Source: Steromphala cineraria (taxonomy: Eukaryota > Mollusca > Gastropoda > Trochida > Trochidae). From it: DNA of 64,000 nt. Below are positions 11,185-23,152 of this stretch, one piece after another. Below the pieces are notes generated by a model. That model made no database searches, had not been told where the DNA came from, and saw only the letters and a list, made by a program, of their open reading frames with translations. The position numbers and the translations under genes are program-made. The stretch is taken from NCBI GenBank assembly GCA_916613615.1, contig OU744731.1, forward strand, positions 50,072,645 through 50,136,644, written 5' to 3'. Positions within the stretch are counted from its first letter, which is position 1. Each line of letters opens with the position of its first letter.

Positions 11185-12955
11185 CAAAAAAAGGACATCA
11201 ACACATTTTGCGGGGCTTCTTGCATCTTTATTTCTCTTTGCGCATATACATATGATATACCAAAATGATGGCACTTTTATTCTCTTTCCAACGATATATC
11301 GTGTGTTAGAGCGCGCCGCTTGGTTAGTGAAATATCAAGCGCGAAAGTACATACTTTTGCGGCCTTTATAGTATAATTATTTGCATGGGCGGACATACAA
11401 ATGATATGCCAAAATGAAGGCAATTTCATCCTCTTTCCAACGATATCTCATGTGTTAGAGCGCGCCGCTTGGTTAGTGAAATATCAAGCGCGAAAGCAAT
11501 CTCTCGGACTTTGTGTTCTGAAATCCGAGGCACTGGGCAACGTTGCCCATGAAATTGGTTGTTCTCGAATGGAAGGACCTCGCCCGACATATAAGGAAAA
11601 TGTTTCAGACCTCGGAATAACACCGAAAATAGTTTTTGAATTTCACTAAACATGATATTGATTTTGAAAGTTTGGGTGCTAAGGGTCAATTTTTCCCATG
11701 GTTTGCGGCGAGGCCCGCACTAGAAATAGTGAAAATTCTCGAATGAATGTTCCGAGCACCCTCGATTTTTCATGGGAAAAATTCCCACAAACGTTCCGTC
11801 CCTCTCGGGAGAAAATTCTCGGTCTCCGAAAAAGTTGAATAAGTCAAAAACCGATTGCTTCGCGTCAACAACATTTATACCGCAGATAGAGCCCCGACTT
11901 TTCCACCTCTCCAATAAGTCACTTTTCACAAATAAATTTTTTTTATTTTGTTATTGACGAAAACGGTTTTATGTAAATATTTCAATAATTAGTAACTTCT
12001 CCTTTCTTCCAGGGACGTGAAAGGGTAGACATTGACACTCAAAGTTTGGACATGTGCAGTTTCAGCAAATGGCATCACAAACAAAAATGTTCACGCAGTT
12101 CTAAAAAACCCGAGTGCAGCCGAAATTTAGTGGGAAATTTTTCTCACAAAAACGACTACAGTCGGAAAAAGCGTCTCGATCATGACAATATTTCTGTTTC
12201 CGAGTTATAACTTTTTAGGCAGAACTGGAAGCAAACTTTCGCTTCGACAGTTTTTAGCTTTGGGGGCTAAGGGTAAATTTGTACCATGTCTCGTGGCGAG
12301 GCCCGCACTAAAAATATTGAAAATCCTCGAAAGAAAACTCCGAGTACGCTCGATTTTTCATGGGAAAAAAGTCCATACCTCACGGCGAAGCTCGGAAGTG
12401 GTCAAAATCTCCGGCCTTCGTCATAACCCGAGAGTGAAAGTGGCCCAAAAAAAGCCCATACCGCCGGGTGGTCTCGGAAAAGTAGAACAAAAGCACGATC
12501 GTGCTCAAAACCCGATAGTGTGAATGTGGTCATGGGACAACTTTCCCATTACATCATGGCGAGACCCGGGACAAAATTTCCGATGGCCGGAAGTGGTCAG
12601 AACACTCGGACGTCCCTTTCGTCATGGGAAAACGTTCCCATTACCTCATGCCGAGACCCGGAAAAAAATGTCGATGCCCGGAAGTGGTTCGGAACCTCTG
12701 ACGTCATCGCAACCCGATCATGTAAGTTTGGTAATGGGACAAGTTTCCCACTACGTCATGACTAAAAACCGGAAAAAATGTTTTATGTCAAAAAGACCTA
12801 CACACATTTTGCGGGGCTTCTTGCATCTTTATTTCTCTTTGCGCATATACATATCATATACCAAAATGATGGCACTTTTATTCTCTTTCCATCGATATAT
12901 CTTGCTTTATAGCGCGCCACTTGGTTAGTAAAATATCAAGCGCAAAAGCTTTTTT
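11185..12955. repeat. Degenerate duplicated region inside the piggyBac element
   Basis: Two divergent relatives of the right array (starting ACACATTTTGCGGGGCTTCT) lie at about 11200-11345 and 12793-12955, with another at 11390-11500. Between them a block around 11690-11790 recurs at about 12270-12370. Both contain GGCGAGGCCCGCACTA and CGATTTTTCATGGGAAAA. Further short motifs (CGGAAGTGGTC, CATTAC.TCATG) repeat at 12400-12760. No protein-coding gene is recognisable. Confidence 0.7.
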
Positions 12956-12984
12956 TTTGCGGCCTTCATAGTACAATTATTTGC

Positions 12985-14905
12985 AACTGCGCATATACAA
13001 ATTATACACCAAATTGAAGAAAATTTTATTCTCTTTCCATCGATATATCATGTTTTATAGCGCGCCAATTTGTTATTGAAATATCATGCACGAAAGTCGA
13101 AAACTTTTAAATATTTTTAGTACAATTATTTGCAACTGCGCATATACAAATTATACACCAAATTGAAGACAATTTTATTCTCTTTCCATCGATATATCAT
13201 GTGGTAGAGCGCGCCACTTGGTTAGTGAAATATCGAGCGCGAAAGAACACATTTTGTTTGCTTTTGCGGCTTTTTGCGGCCTTTATAGTGCAATTATTTG
13301 CAACTGCGCATATACAAATTATACACCAAATTGAAGACAATTTTATTCTCTTTCCATCGATATATCATGTGTTAGAGCGCGCCACTTGGTTAGTGAAATA
13401 TCGAGCGTGAAAGAACACATTTTGTCTGCTTTTGCGGCCTTTTGCGGCCTTTTGTGGCCTTTATAGTGCAATTATTTGAAACTGCGCATATGCAAATTAT
13501 ACACCAAATTGAAGACAATTTTATTCTCTTTCCATCGATATATCATGTGGTAGAGGGCGCCACTTGGTTAGTGAAATATCAAGCGCGAAAGAACACATTT
13601 TGAAATATTTTTTAGTACAATTATTTGAAAACTGCGCATATACAAATTATACACCAAATTGAAGACAATTTTATTCTCTTTCCATCGATATATCATGTGT
13701 TAGAGCGCGCCACTTGGTTAGTGAAATATCAAGCGCGAAAGAACACATTTTGTCTGCTTTTGCGGCCTTTTACGGCCTTTATAGTACAATTATTTGCAAC
13801 TGCGCATATACAAATTATACACCAAATTGAAGACAATTTTATTCTCTTTCCATCGATATATCATGTGGTAGAGCGCGCCACTTGGTTAGTGAAATATCAA
13901 GCGCGAAAGAACACATTTTGGCTGTTTTTGCGGCCTTTTGCGGCCTTTTGTGGCCTTTATAGTGCAATTATTTGAAACTGCGCATATGCAAATTATACAC
14001 CAAATTGAAGACAATTTTATTCTCTTTCCATCGATATATCATGTGGTAGAGCGCGCCACTGGGTTAGTGAAATATCAAGCGCGAAAGAACACATTTTGAA
14101 ATATTTTTTAGTACAATTATTTGAAAACTGCGCATATACAAATTATACACCAAATTGAAGACAATTTTATTCTCTTTCCATCGATATATCATGTGTTAGA
14201 GCGCGCCACTTGGTTAGTGAAATATCAAGCGCGAAAGAACACATTTTGTCTGCTTTTGCGGCCTTTTACGGCCTTTATAGTACAATTATTTGCAACTGCG
14301 CATATACAAATTATACACCAAATTGAAGACAATTTTATTCTCTTTCCATCGATATATCATGTGGTAGAGCGCGCCACTTGGTTAGTGAAATATCAAGCGC
14401 GAAAGAACACATTTTGGCTGTTTTTGCGGCCTTTTACGGCCTTTATAGTACAATTATTTGCAACTGCGCATATACAAATTATACACCAAATTGAAGACAA
14501 TTTTATTCTCTTTCCATCGATATATCATGTGGTAGAGCGCGCCACTTGGTTAGTGAAATATCATGCACGAAAGTCGAAAACTTTTAAATATTTTTTAGTA
14601 CAATTATTTGAAAACTGCGTATATACAAATTATACACCAAATTGAAGACAATTTTATTCTCTTTCCATCGATATATCATATGTTAGAGCGCGCCACTTGG
14701 TTAGTGAAATATCAAGCGCGAAAGAACACATTTTGTCTGCTTTTGCGGCCTTTTACGGCCTTTATAGTACAATTATTTGCAACTGCGCATATACAAATTA
14801 TACACCAAATTGAAGACAATTTTATTCTCTTTCCATCGATATATCATGTGTTAGAGCGCGCCACTTGGTTAATGAAATATCAAGCGCAAAAGAACACATT
14901 TTGTC
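12985..14905. repeat. Right internal tandem array, about 150-179-bp units
   Basis: The landmark TATACAAATTATACACC (one base different in two units) recurs about twelve times, near 12992, 13141, 13312, 13490, 13641, 13808, 13987, 14138, 14304, 14470, 14622 and 14789. Spacings are mainly about 151, 166 and 178 bp. Each unit contains GAAGACAATTTTATTCTC, TCCATCGATATATCATG and GAGCGCGCCACTTGG. Length variation comes from the number of TTTGCGGCC or TTTACGGCC steps. The half GCGCATA...GAAGACAATT resembles the left array in the same orientation, so the two arrays share an origin. Apparent ORFs such as HIQIIHQIEDNFILFPSIYH are read through the repeats. Confidence 0.93.
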
Positions 14906-15155
14906 TGCTTTTTGTCAACAATTCAACAGAGAAAATACATGTTTTCACGGGGCTCGCTGTCTGCGCCAGTTAAACCAATTTTCATAAAACAACGGCGTTT
15001 AGCGAGGCGCGGAAAATAATTACGAGCAATCCGGGAGCCGCCAAAACTGCTTGCAGTAAATTTTTGCCTTCTCGTGAAAGTTAGAGTCCGGACTCCGGAT
15101 TTCGCCTAGAGGGCTTGCGCGCCAGTTTATATTTGGCACGGAAATATACCGCTCC

Positions 15156-15173
15156 CCGCATCGTAAGGGTTAA
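15156..15173 (-). repeat. piggyBac right terminal inverted repeat and TTAA duplication
   Basis: CCGCATCGTAAGGG at 15156-15169 is followed by TTAA at 15170-15173, mirroring the left end perfectly. Confidence 0.95.
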
Positions 15174-15189
15174 TGAAATATACTTGATC

Positions 15190-16400
15190 AAAAACCCATG
15201 ACAATAAAACAAATTTCACCATCAATACATGCGTTCCTTTATTCATTTCCATCAGTATATATGCTTTGGAGTGCTGCTAACATTTTGCCATTTAATCCTG
15301 ATTTGTGTAGACAATACCAAAGTTTATGTCTTGAGACAGAATCAAAGGCTTTTCTAAAATCTACAAAAGCAACATATACTTTTTTCTTTTTCCTGAATAA
15401 ACATTTCTTGATAACTGCATTTAGGGTAAATATGCAAAATATAATTTCAGTAAAGCCACCTTCAATAATAGTTGAATAGATATCATCAATGTAATCATAT
15501 GCAACTTAACATTCAAAATCCTCTGTATTATCTTGTTCACTTTTATTAAAAACTGAGTTAAAATGTTCATACCATGTGTCTTTATCAATATGCCGTTGTG
15601 AATCTGAATTGCACATTAAGTATATACTCACTGGCATATGCTTAGACTCTACACGAGTGTCGATACGCATATATTTACATATTGAATGTACATCAACTGA
15701 GCTTATGAAATAATCTATTACGCTGCAGCCTTGATATGACATATAAGTGTAATTGCCATCTCTATCTCCATTTGTTCTACCATTGAAAATGTACAGATTG
15801 TGAACAAAACATAGGTCTAAAAGCTTACTGCCAAAATTATTAGAAACTTTATCACATGATTGTCTTTGATCGATAAAACAGGTTCTTCATCTGGAAAGGC
15901 ACTATATCCAGCCGCTCCATGTTAAATGTCTCGGATGGGTTGTTACCACTACCTGTTTTGGCATTGAGGTCCCCACAGATAATAACTTCTGAGTTCGGAT
16001 CCCTGTGTTGAGTGAGCCATTCGTCCAGCTTGTCCATGGGGTTGGATGTGTCGACTGCAACATAGAAGTTCGAGCTGGCAGGAGGGACATATATTCCTAG
16101 TAGAAAGACTTCTTTATCTTTTAAAACAATGTTTCTTTCTATTTAAGGCAAATAACATTGTCAATGTCAGTGAAAACTTGATTGCAGTGAGACGCTAAAG
16201 TGCGTTTTACCAACATTACAACCCCACCAAATAAGATACCATAACCTATGTGCTTTAAATATATACATATCATAGGATGAGAGCTCAGGTATGGATTTAA
16301 CACTGTCTAGATAGGTTTCAACTAGGCAGATAATATCGCTAAGATTGCTTAGAAAACCGTCAATATTCCAAGTTGATAAGTTCAAACCGTAGAAAGAACT
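15190..16400 (-). pseudogene. LINE ORF2 pseudogene: endonuclease and start of reverse transcriptase
   Basis: The minus strand reads LSTWNIDGF and LSDIICLVETYLDS (start of an AP-endonuclease domain). Then come the catalytic GDLNAKTG and GCSVIDYFISS...ESKHMPVSI (end of that domain). Near 15350 comes VAFVDFRKAFDSVSRHKLW, the first catalytic box of a LINE reverse transcriptase. Stops and frameshifts separate these parts. The sequence stops at the right end of the piggyBac element. The rest of the RT is not found on the other side of piggyBac, so the LINE was already truncated or rearranged. It is probably a CR1/L2-group element (inferred from motif style). Confidence 0.85.
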
Positions 16401-16457
16401 GGAATATTCTGCACCTGATATTTGTCGTCCTGTAGAGTTGTGGGCCGGGCCGAGTCC

Positions 16458-17723
16458 CTAGCTGTCATCTATGGGGTTCTCTCGTTCAGCAGTCGGTGGA
16501 GAGGCTAGAGCTGAGGCATAAGTTACACCTTTGGGGCCAGGACGCGTGCCTGTCCCCAGCTTGGCCTGCGTAGTACTTGTCTCCAGGGTCGAGGTAGCAC
16601 CTCTCGAATGCGTAACTCGGCGGCGGTTATCAGTTCTTTGATTGTGTTCCTGGTTCGCTGGTGCAGTAATTAGCTTACCATTCTTAAAGTAGTCAACAAG
16701 TCCTCTGCTCTTGCAGTCTGTAATAGTCTCTCTCTGTTTCTTGGTGAGGTCGTTCGCTACACAGATATGTATTTTTCTTAAATCATCCCGGTGTGTCAGT
16801 ACAGTTATCTTATCTTCAGTCAAAGACAATTTTGCGATCATTAGGCAAGATTTTTCATTAATTGATTGTCTACTTCCTATACGATGCGCTCGTATAATGT
16901 CGGACATTTGCCAGACCTTAACCCCCTACACTGCTGTTTAGAACAGAGATCACTTTGCTCTTACATACGTCGCAGTTCTCATCCCTCTGTTCCTCAATTC
17001 CATACTTGCGGCTGAAAGACTCTAATTTATCGAGTTCAGATTCATTTTTCGAAACTACAAATTCAAGGCTTTCGAGCTTATGGTTCATGGCATCAATATC
17101 GGTATAAATGGCCACTTGTTCATTTGAAACTCACATTTCAACCTCTTCCCGCATATTTGAGAGGGAGGTTTCCAATGAACTACATTTTCAGCTACTTCAC
17201 AAATTTGAGATTTTATAGCATTCATCTCAGTATACATAGATTGGCGAAACTCGCGAATTTCATTCAAAATGTCAGTTTTGATCTCGGTTTTTATAGCGTT
17301 CAGGTCTTTTATCATAACTTGTGGGCCTAGATTAGTTTCAACATCATTCGAGAGGAGTAGTTGCAATTTGACAACGCTACCTGGCATATGTATTTGTTCC
17401 GATAATTTGATACTATGATCATGTCGATGACATGCATGACTGATCAAGGGACTAGTGACGTCATCAAGGTTAACAATGTTTTCAAAATCCAGGTATTCAT
17501 TGTATTCATCAAGGAAAGCATTACCTTGAATAATCACAACCGATGTTACGAGCAGGTAGAAAGTAAAGCACACTGCACACACTGACCACCTGAGAGGTAG
17601 ATCTGACGCAGTGGTGTGAGGCGTATAATCACGGTCCGTGCCGACATTGCTCACCTGTCGTGATCCGGATGGGTGCACAAACTGACCGATCCTGGCTCTG
17701 TATAACACTAAATCCACCATCAT
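16458..17723 (-). pseudogene. LINE ORF1 pseudogene with decayed 2A-like motif
   Basis: From 17723 the minus strand encodes a hydrophobic segment (VCAVCFTFYLLVTSVVIIQG) and then LQLLLSNDVETNLGPQ at about 17322-17363. The last eight residues before Q match the 2A consensus D-V-E-x-N-P-G-P except that Pro is Leu (codon CTA). Viral and LINE 2A peptides make ribosomes skip a peptide bond before the final Pro. After it comes a helical, probably coiled-coil stretch (NAIKTEIKTDILNEIREF). A later frame gives SDIIRAHRIGSRQ...LTKKQRETITDC, like the RNA-binding C-terminal part of LINE ORF1 proteins. The pieces are separated by frameshifts. ORF2 follows on the same strand. Confidence 0.75.
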
Positions 17724-19125
17724 ATCCTCTCAAAAAATTCCAGGAGTGCTAAAAGGGTTAATGTACCAAATATAGTCGCTGCAGAAAGTTTGATCTCTAA
17801 TTAATTTATCATATCTATCGCTGCTCCTCTGAGTACGTGTATACACGAGGGGAGGTAAATCTTAATAATCAATTCTCCTAACACCATGCTACTACTGACA
17901 TTTCTACCAATTCTAAGCAGCTGCCAACACACCCTCATCTGCAGACCTTCAATGATTATACGTTATGTTCTAATTCGTTTACTCAAACGAACATAACATA
18001 TTTTCTAACTAAATCATATCATATCATGGGTAATGTCTACCGCAGGCTTAGGCGAGCAGGTTTATTTCTTTAAATAAATGTACATGGTAATATGTTGCGA
18101 CTTGAGCACAGTTGAGGATCCGTAATTCGTAGCCGATATAAGATGAAAGTTCATGCATGTGCAAGGGACAGGCTGTACATATGCCCCGTGGAGAGCGGTA
18201 AGATGGGGAATCCGCCAGTGGATCTGGAAGGAAACAGGGGGTTTACTGTGATCACTCTTCAGGATCATCCTGCTGGTCCTGATGAAGTCAACGATCTTGT
18301 TGAAGAGGGATGTTCCTGTAACACAGAATTTCCTAAATACTCATCATATCATACGCACTGTACTAAATACTTACATACATACATCTTTAAGCTGATCCTT
18401 CATTCTGAATGTAAATATCTTATTCAATGTTCATCATGAAAGTCACAAGTCACTGATCTTTAGTTATTCATAATAAAGGATATACTCATCTTCGAAAAAT
18501 AATCCAAGTTCTGTCAGTTTCCACAGTACTGGAAGCGTAGCCCCAAGTTTATGTCCAGTTTAGGGGCCTTGTTGAAATTCCCTTCACTGCCACTCTATCA
18601 GCACATCAGGCCGTCTGAATCATCTTGTCACACCGTACCAAACCGCATACAATGATACCATAAAGTCGCATTACGCACTGCACATTGCATCATACACTTA
18701 TATGAATCACTCATACATTCTGATCAGTGATGTCTGAATCAGGCATATACGCCAGCAACAAAATACATTCAACCAATTGTAACCCATATCGCCACTCTTG
18801 TATACCATCAAACGGCACCATTACGCCACATTACACCATACACTTAAACAGGGAATCATTTATTGCCACACGCCATCCTTGATTGGCAAAATATGTCTCG
18901 TTAAATGTACACCGCATTACATATTACCACATACACATGTACCATATAAAGTAAAATATAATCCGCATCACACAATACATCATACAAAATACCTGCCACA
19001 AGACATAAATGGCATCATATATAAGCTGTCACACCACATCACCGATGCCTCCCGGCACCATATCACTCACCAAACATCATACAAAGTTATACGGCAAACT
19101 TAAATGAAAAGTAAATACATTATAA
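17724..19125. other. Spacer with degenerate simple repeats
   Basis: No recognisable gene. A 98-codon plus-strand frame at 18143-18439 matches nothing I know. From about 18600 to 19100 the sequence is rich in CACACC/CATTAC-like motifs (degenerate CA/AT-rich repeats) that lead into the minisatellite. Confidence 0.5.
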
Positions 19126-19149
19126 ATGGCAACCCGCATTGCCAAATGG

Positions 19150-20394
19150 CACAAAAAATTGCCACTCGGCACAATCCCATTGCCACTCGACACAATCGCA
19201 TTGCCATTCGGTACAATCACATTGCCACTCGAAAGAATCACATTGCAACATGGCACAATCACATTGCCACTCGGCACAATTAAACTGTCACTCGGCACAA
19301 CCACATTGCCACTTGTACTGTCACTCGACAAAATCATTGCCACTCGGCACAATCACATTGTCACTCGGCACAATCACATTGCCACTCGGCACAATCACAT
19401 TGTCACTCGACACAATCACATTGCCACTCGACACAATCACATTGCCACTCGGCACAATCACATTGTCACTCGGCAAAATCACATTGTCACTCGACAGAAT
19501 CACATTGCCACTCGGCACAATCACATTGTCACTCAACACAATCACATTGCCACTCGACACAATCACATTGCCACTCGGCACAATCACATTGCCACTCGGC
19601 ACAATCACATTGTCACTCGGCAAAATCACATTGTCACTCGACAGAATCACATTGCCACTCGGCACAATCACATTGTCACTCGACAGAATCACATTGCCAC
19701 TCGGCACAATCACATTGCCACTCGGCACAATCACATTGTCACTCGGCAAAATCACATTGTCACTCGACAGAATCACATTGCCACTCGGCACAATCACATT
19801 GTCACTCGACAGAATCACATTGCCACTTGGCACAATCACATTGCCACTCGGCACAATCACATTGCCACTCGGCACAATCACATTGTCACTCGGCACAATC
19901 ACATTGTCACTCGACAGAATCACATTGCCACTCGGCACAATCACATTGTCACTCGACAGAATCACATTGCCACTCGGCACAATCACATTGTCACTCGACA
20001 GAATCACATTGTCACTCGACAGAATCACATTGCCACTCGGCACAATCACATTGTCACTCGACAGAATCACATTGCCACTCGGCACAATCACATTGTCACT
20101 CGACAGAATCACATTGTCACTCGACAGAATCACATTGTCACTCGACGGAATCACATTGTCACTCGACACAAACACAATGCCACTCGGCACAACCACGTTG
20201 CCACTCGGCACGGTCACTCGACAAAATCGTAGTGCCACTCGACACAACCACATTGTCAAAAGACGCAATCACATTGTCACTCGACACAATCACATTGTCA
20301 CTCGACACAATCACATTGCCACTCGGCACAATCACATTGTCACTCGACACAATCACATTGCCACTCGGCACAATCACATTGTCACTCAAAATCA
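19150..20394. repeat. 21-bp minisatellite, about 59 units
   Basis: The basic unit is CACATTGCCACTCGGCACAA plus T. Units vary at a few fixed positions: GCC or GTC, CGGC or CGAC, and ACAAT, AGAAT or AAAAT. The period is a multiple of three and most units lack stops in any frame, so long open frames exist in all three plus frames and on the minus strand. These (up to 465 codons) are artefacts. Outer units are more diverged than inner ones. Confidence 0.95.
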
Positions 20395-21218
20395 AGCACT
20401 CACTAACCTGAAAACCTTTCCTTTCGGCCCACCACATTGCCATTTGGAATTATACTTTGCCAAAGGACACCATATACACACTTTATCGATGAAACTTTAC
20501 AAAACATGCATTCGTGATTGCATACAGCTTATTTGATCATCATCATGAGTCATGCCACAAATCAAACTGCATACACTTGCATTGCCATTCATCTTTATCG
20601 TTAAACAAGCCGACCCTTAATCAGATATAATACACACAATTACAAAGTATTTACATGTATGGCTTAGAAACATACAATATCACACGTAATATAAATATGT
20701 ATATATATACATTACAAAAAGCAAACATGTAGCCACATTTTCAAACAATTTCCAAAAGCACTCGTAAAACGTTCAAATGTTTACCAACACAAGGAAGGAT
20801 CTGAAACCAATCACGACGCACTCGAAATCAGCTGACTTCAAACACTTTCGTTCAAAAGGAGCGTTCTAGTTGCACATGAAATATAATACCAAAACTAGAA
20901 ACCTTCCACAAAGCTTTTCACAACGCATTACACGTGGCGCAGGAATAAAAGGTATATACAACAATAAAAACAACTTCGCAATACCCAGACATCCACTGGA
21001 AGAAAAGAATGAAAGTTATCAATGTGTTAACATGAATATTATAGTCATGTTAAACGTTCAAATGAAATCATAATTGTGAAAAATAAAATCAGCAACCCTG
21101 CTCGTTGGAGACAAGCGAAGATTAGAATGAAGACACAACTTTCTCACCTTTACTTATAACCTCTGTCGCGTGACTAAACACGCACGAACTCCACGGGCAT
21201 TCTATGCACCTGCCTGGG
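20395..21218. other. Spacer without recognisable gene
   Basis: AT-rich and unstructured. A 67-codon frame at 20870-21073 has no recognisable similarity. Confidence 0.45.
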
Positions 21219-22330
21219 TTAGAACATCCATGCTACCGTATTTACCTTAAGAAAATACATATAAGATGTTCCCCAGACTTCAGATCCATAACACAAAATA
21301 GTCAAAATGATAGAATCAAAAAGCTTAAAAAGATCATGGGGTGACAAAGAGCCATATGATTTCTTAAAAGCAAAAATAGAAAAAAGTTCTTTGTTACCTT
21401 GCGAGGTTAGACAGAGTTTAGCTTTAGTCCATGGCAGTCTAGGGGTGAACACTATAACTATCGGATGACACAATCTAAATAAATTTAGATCAACAGGTTT
21501 TGGTCCTGCTATGACAAAATACAAAATCTGTTGATCTAAATTTATTTAGATTTCGGATGACACAAACTCAATTTGTTTACCTTCAAAGAACCCATTTTCA
21601 TAATGCCTTAAATAACCCGAATTGCGAAACACCACAATCTTAGTTTTGTCTAGATTAACCTCCATGCCAGTATGCTTACAAAATAATTCTAATGCATTTA
21701 ACCTTTTCTGCAACTGAAGTGCAGTATCTGCAACCCCTGACACATCATCAGCATACATTAATGCATAAAAAATATCCCAATTGCATTAATATTAATTTCC
21801 TCCAAAAGTTTCTTAATTGAAAATAGCTTGTTGATAAAGATGGTGAATATTAAGGGACTTAGAACGTATCCTTGATGGGTACCTTGATTGCACCTTAAAG
21901 TATCAGTAAGGCCATTTGGGGCCCTAACACAAGCTACCAACTTTGAATACATGGACAAAATGATATCAAAATATTTAAAAGTTATACCAACATCCTTAAG
22001 ACAACCAAACAAAACTTTATGATTAATAGCATCAAATGCTTTTGCAAAATCTATAAAAACACAATACAATCTACCCTTTCTTTTATGAGCATACCCTTGA
22101 ACATTAGTATTCAGTGAAAATATATGATCAACGGTGCTATACCCAGATCTAAATCCAGCCTGGTATTCACTTATTGTATCATTCATCTCACACCACTTCT
22201 GCAACCTTGATGTTAAAACAAAAGTAAACAATTTACAAAGTGAATCTATCAGGGAGATAGATAATATAATTTATAATAACCAGAATCTTTCCTTACTCCT
22301 GACTTAAATAGTGGGCATATAATACTTGCC
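21219..22330 (-). pseudogene. LINE reverse transcriptase pseudogene
   Basis: The minus strand reads LIDSLCKLFTFVLTSRLQKW, ISEYQAGFRSGYSTVDHIFSL and LYCVFIDFAKAFDAINHKVL (first catalytic Asp). It continues with NQGTHQGYVLSPLIFTIFIN and MYADDVSGVADT (YADD catalytic box). The thumb and tail follow: FTPRLPWTKAKLCL and FKLFDSIILTILCYGSEVWGT. The frame is broken by single-base changes and by a hairpin insertion at 21461-21565. A run of 21 C at 22329-22349 marks its upstream edge. Neither the endonuclease nor the 3' UTR is visible, so only the RT portion survives. Confidence 0.9.
21461..21565. repeat. Small hairpin insertion with 13-bp direct repeats
   Basis: TCGGATGACACAA occurs at 21461-21473 and again at 21553-21565. 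Between and partly overlapping the repeats are two perfect 25-bp inverted arms (21472-21496 and 21528-21552) around a 31-bp loop. It interrupts the LINE reverse transcriptase between EGKQIEFVSS and FTPRLPW. It looks like a very short foldback insertion with a target duplication, or a template-switch product. Confidence 0.8.
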
Positions 22331-22349
22331 CCCCCCCCCCCCCCCCCCC
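22329..22349. repeat. Homopolymer C tract, 21 bp
   Basis: Uninterrupted run of 21 C. Its exact length may be uncertain because of sequencing error. Confidence 0.9.
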
Positions 22350-23150
22350 ACACAGCTGATAAATAATCAATCTGTGCTGAAATCTCTTGGATACCAAATG
22401 GATATGTTTAGTACTCACAGTCTTCGTGGCGTGGAGCAACATGGCTGTTTGTTTCTGGGGTGCCAGTATGAATGACTGTATCTACAATTACATCCCACTT
22501 AGCCCTCGTCGTCCATGGCAACCATTCATAAAAGTGTCCTGTTCATTATCGATATTGGGAACTCTTAGGCGAAAGAGTCCTAACTGATGCAAGGACACTT
22601 TAGTAAACCTTTCCTACACATGGTTTAAAACAATCAATCAACAACACAGACATAGAATTGAACGGACAGTATCAATAATCAAATAAAACAAGCTGGAAAA
22701 CAATCATAATACTGACACATTTTGCGTGAATCGAAATATTAAAATCACCTAATAACACTGTAGACTTTAGTTTGCACTAGAAAAAAACGATATGACAATA
22801 TGATTTGTGTTGCACAAAAACTTTTGTAATGTTAGGAAAATAAGTCTAGAAATATCCAAAATAATATGATAATGATACATAAATAATTAATTTCATTAAT
22901 AAGATAATTAGTTTTTTGGCTAAACTTGTTATGGGAATGATTAAAGTACCTTTTTATTAGAAATCCAAGGGAAACGTTTCATAAGTAAAAAACAACTGTC
23001 AAAATTTAGCTGTCTATGAGGACTCTAATAACGCGTCTTCTACCTTCAAAATCGAAACAGAAATGGACAACCTGTGGAACTTTGTCTTGAAACAGGCCCA
23101 TATACACGGGGTGCACGACGTCTGCAAGCCCAAAACATTTATTTCGTGCC
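22350..23150. other. AT-rich spacer
   Basis: No recognisable gene. The 66-codon plus frame at 22387-22587 begins with a signal-peptide-like hydrophobic stretch (LVLTVFVAWSNMAVCFW), but nothing else supports a gene. Confidence 0.4.
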
Positions 23151-23152
23151 GT

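Larger units (their letters stand above)
5670..15169 (-). mobile_element. Complete piggyBac transposon, 9.5 kb, carrying two satellite arrays
   Basis: The element starts with CCCTTACGATGCGG (5670-5683) and ends with its perfect reverse complement (15156-15169). It is flanked on both sides by TTAA (5666-5669 and 15170-15173), the piggyBac target duplication. Inside, on the minus strand, lies an intact piggyBac transposase (8771-10750). The rest is a roughly 209-bp tandem array (left), a degenerate region, and a roughly 165-bp array (right). Autonomous piggyBacs are usually 2-4 kb, so this one is unusually long. The intact ORF, perfect terminal repeats and intact TTAA pair suggest recent movement. 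A partial copy of the terminal motif (TTACGATGCG) recurs at about 5943. Confidence 0.93.

Noticed and set aside
13201..14973. ORFs encoding repeated HIQIIHQIEDNFILFPSIYH peptides
   Set aside because: They are read through the right piggyBac array. Unit lengths are not a constant multiple of three, and frames break between units.
18277..18300. Another CTGATGA core, checked as a hammerhead
   Set aside because: No GAAA after a possible stem II and no pairing stem I; same outcome for CTGATGA at about 35917 and 59669.
19126..20536. Long overlapping ORFs (368, 465, 315, 194 codons) on both strands
   Set aside because: They are produced by a 21-bp stop-free tandem repeat; all plus frames and a minus frame are open and the peptides are pure 7-residue repeats.
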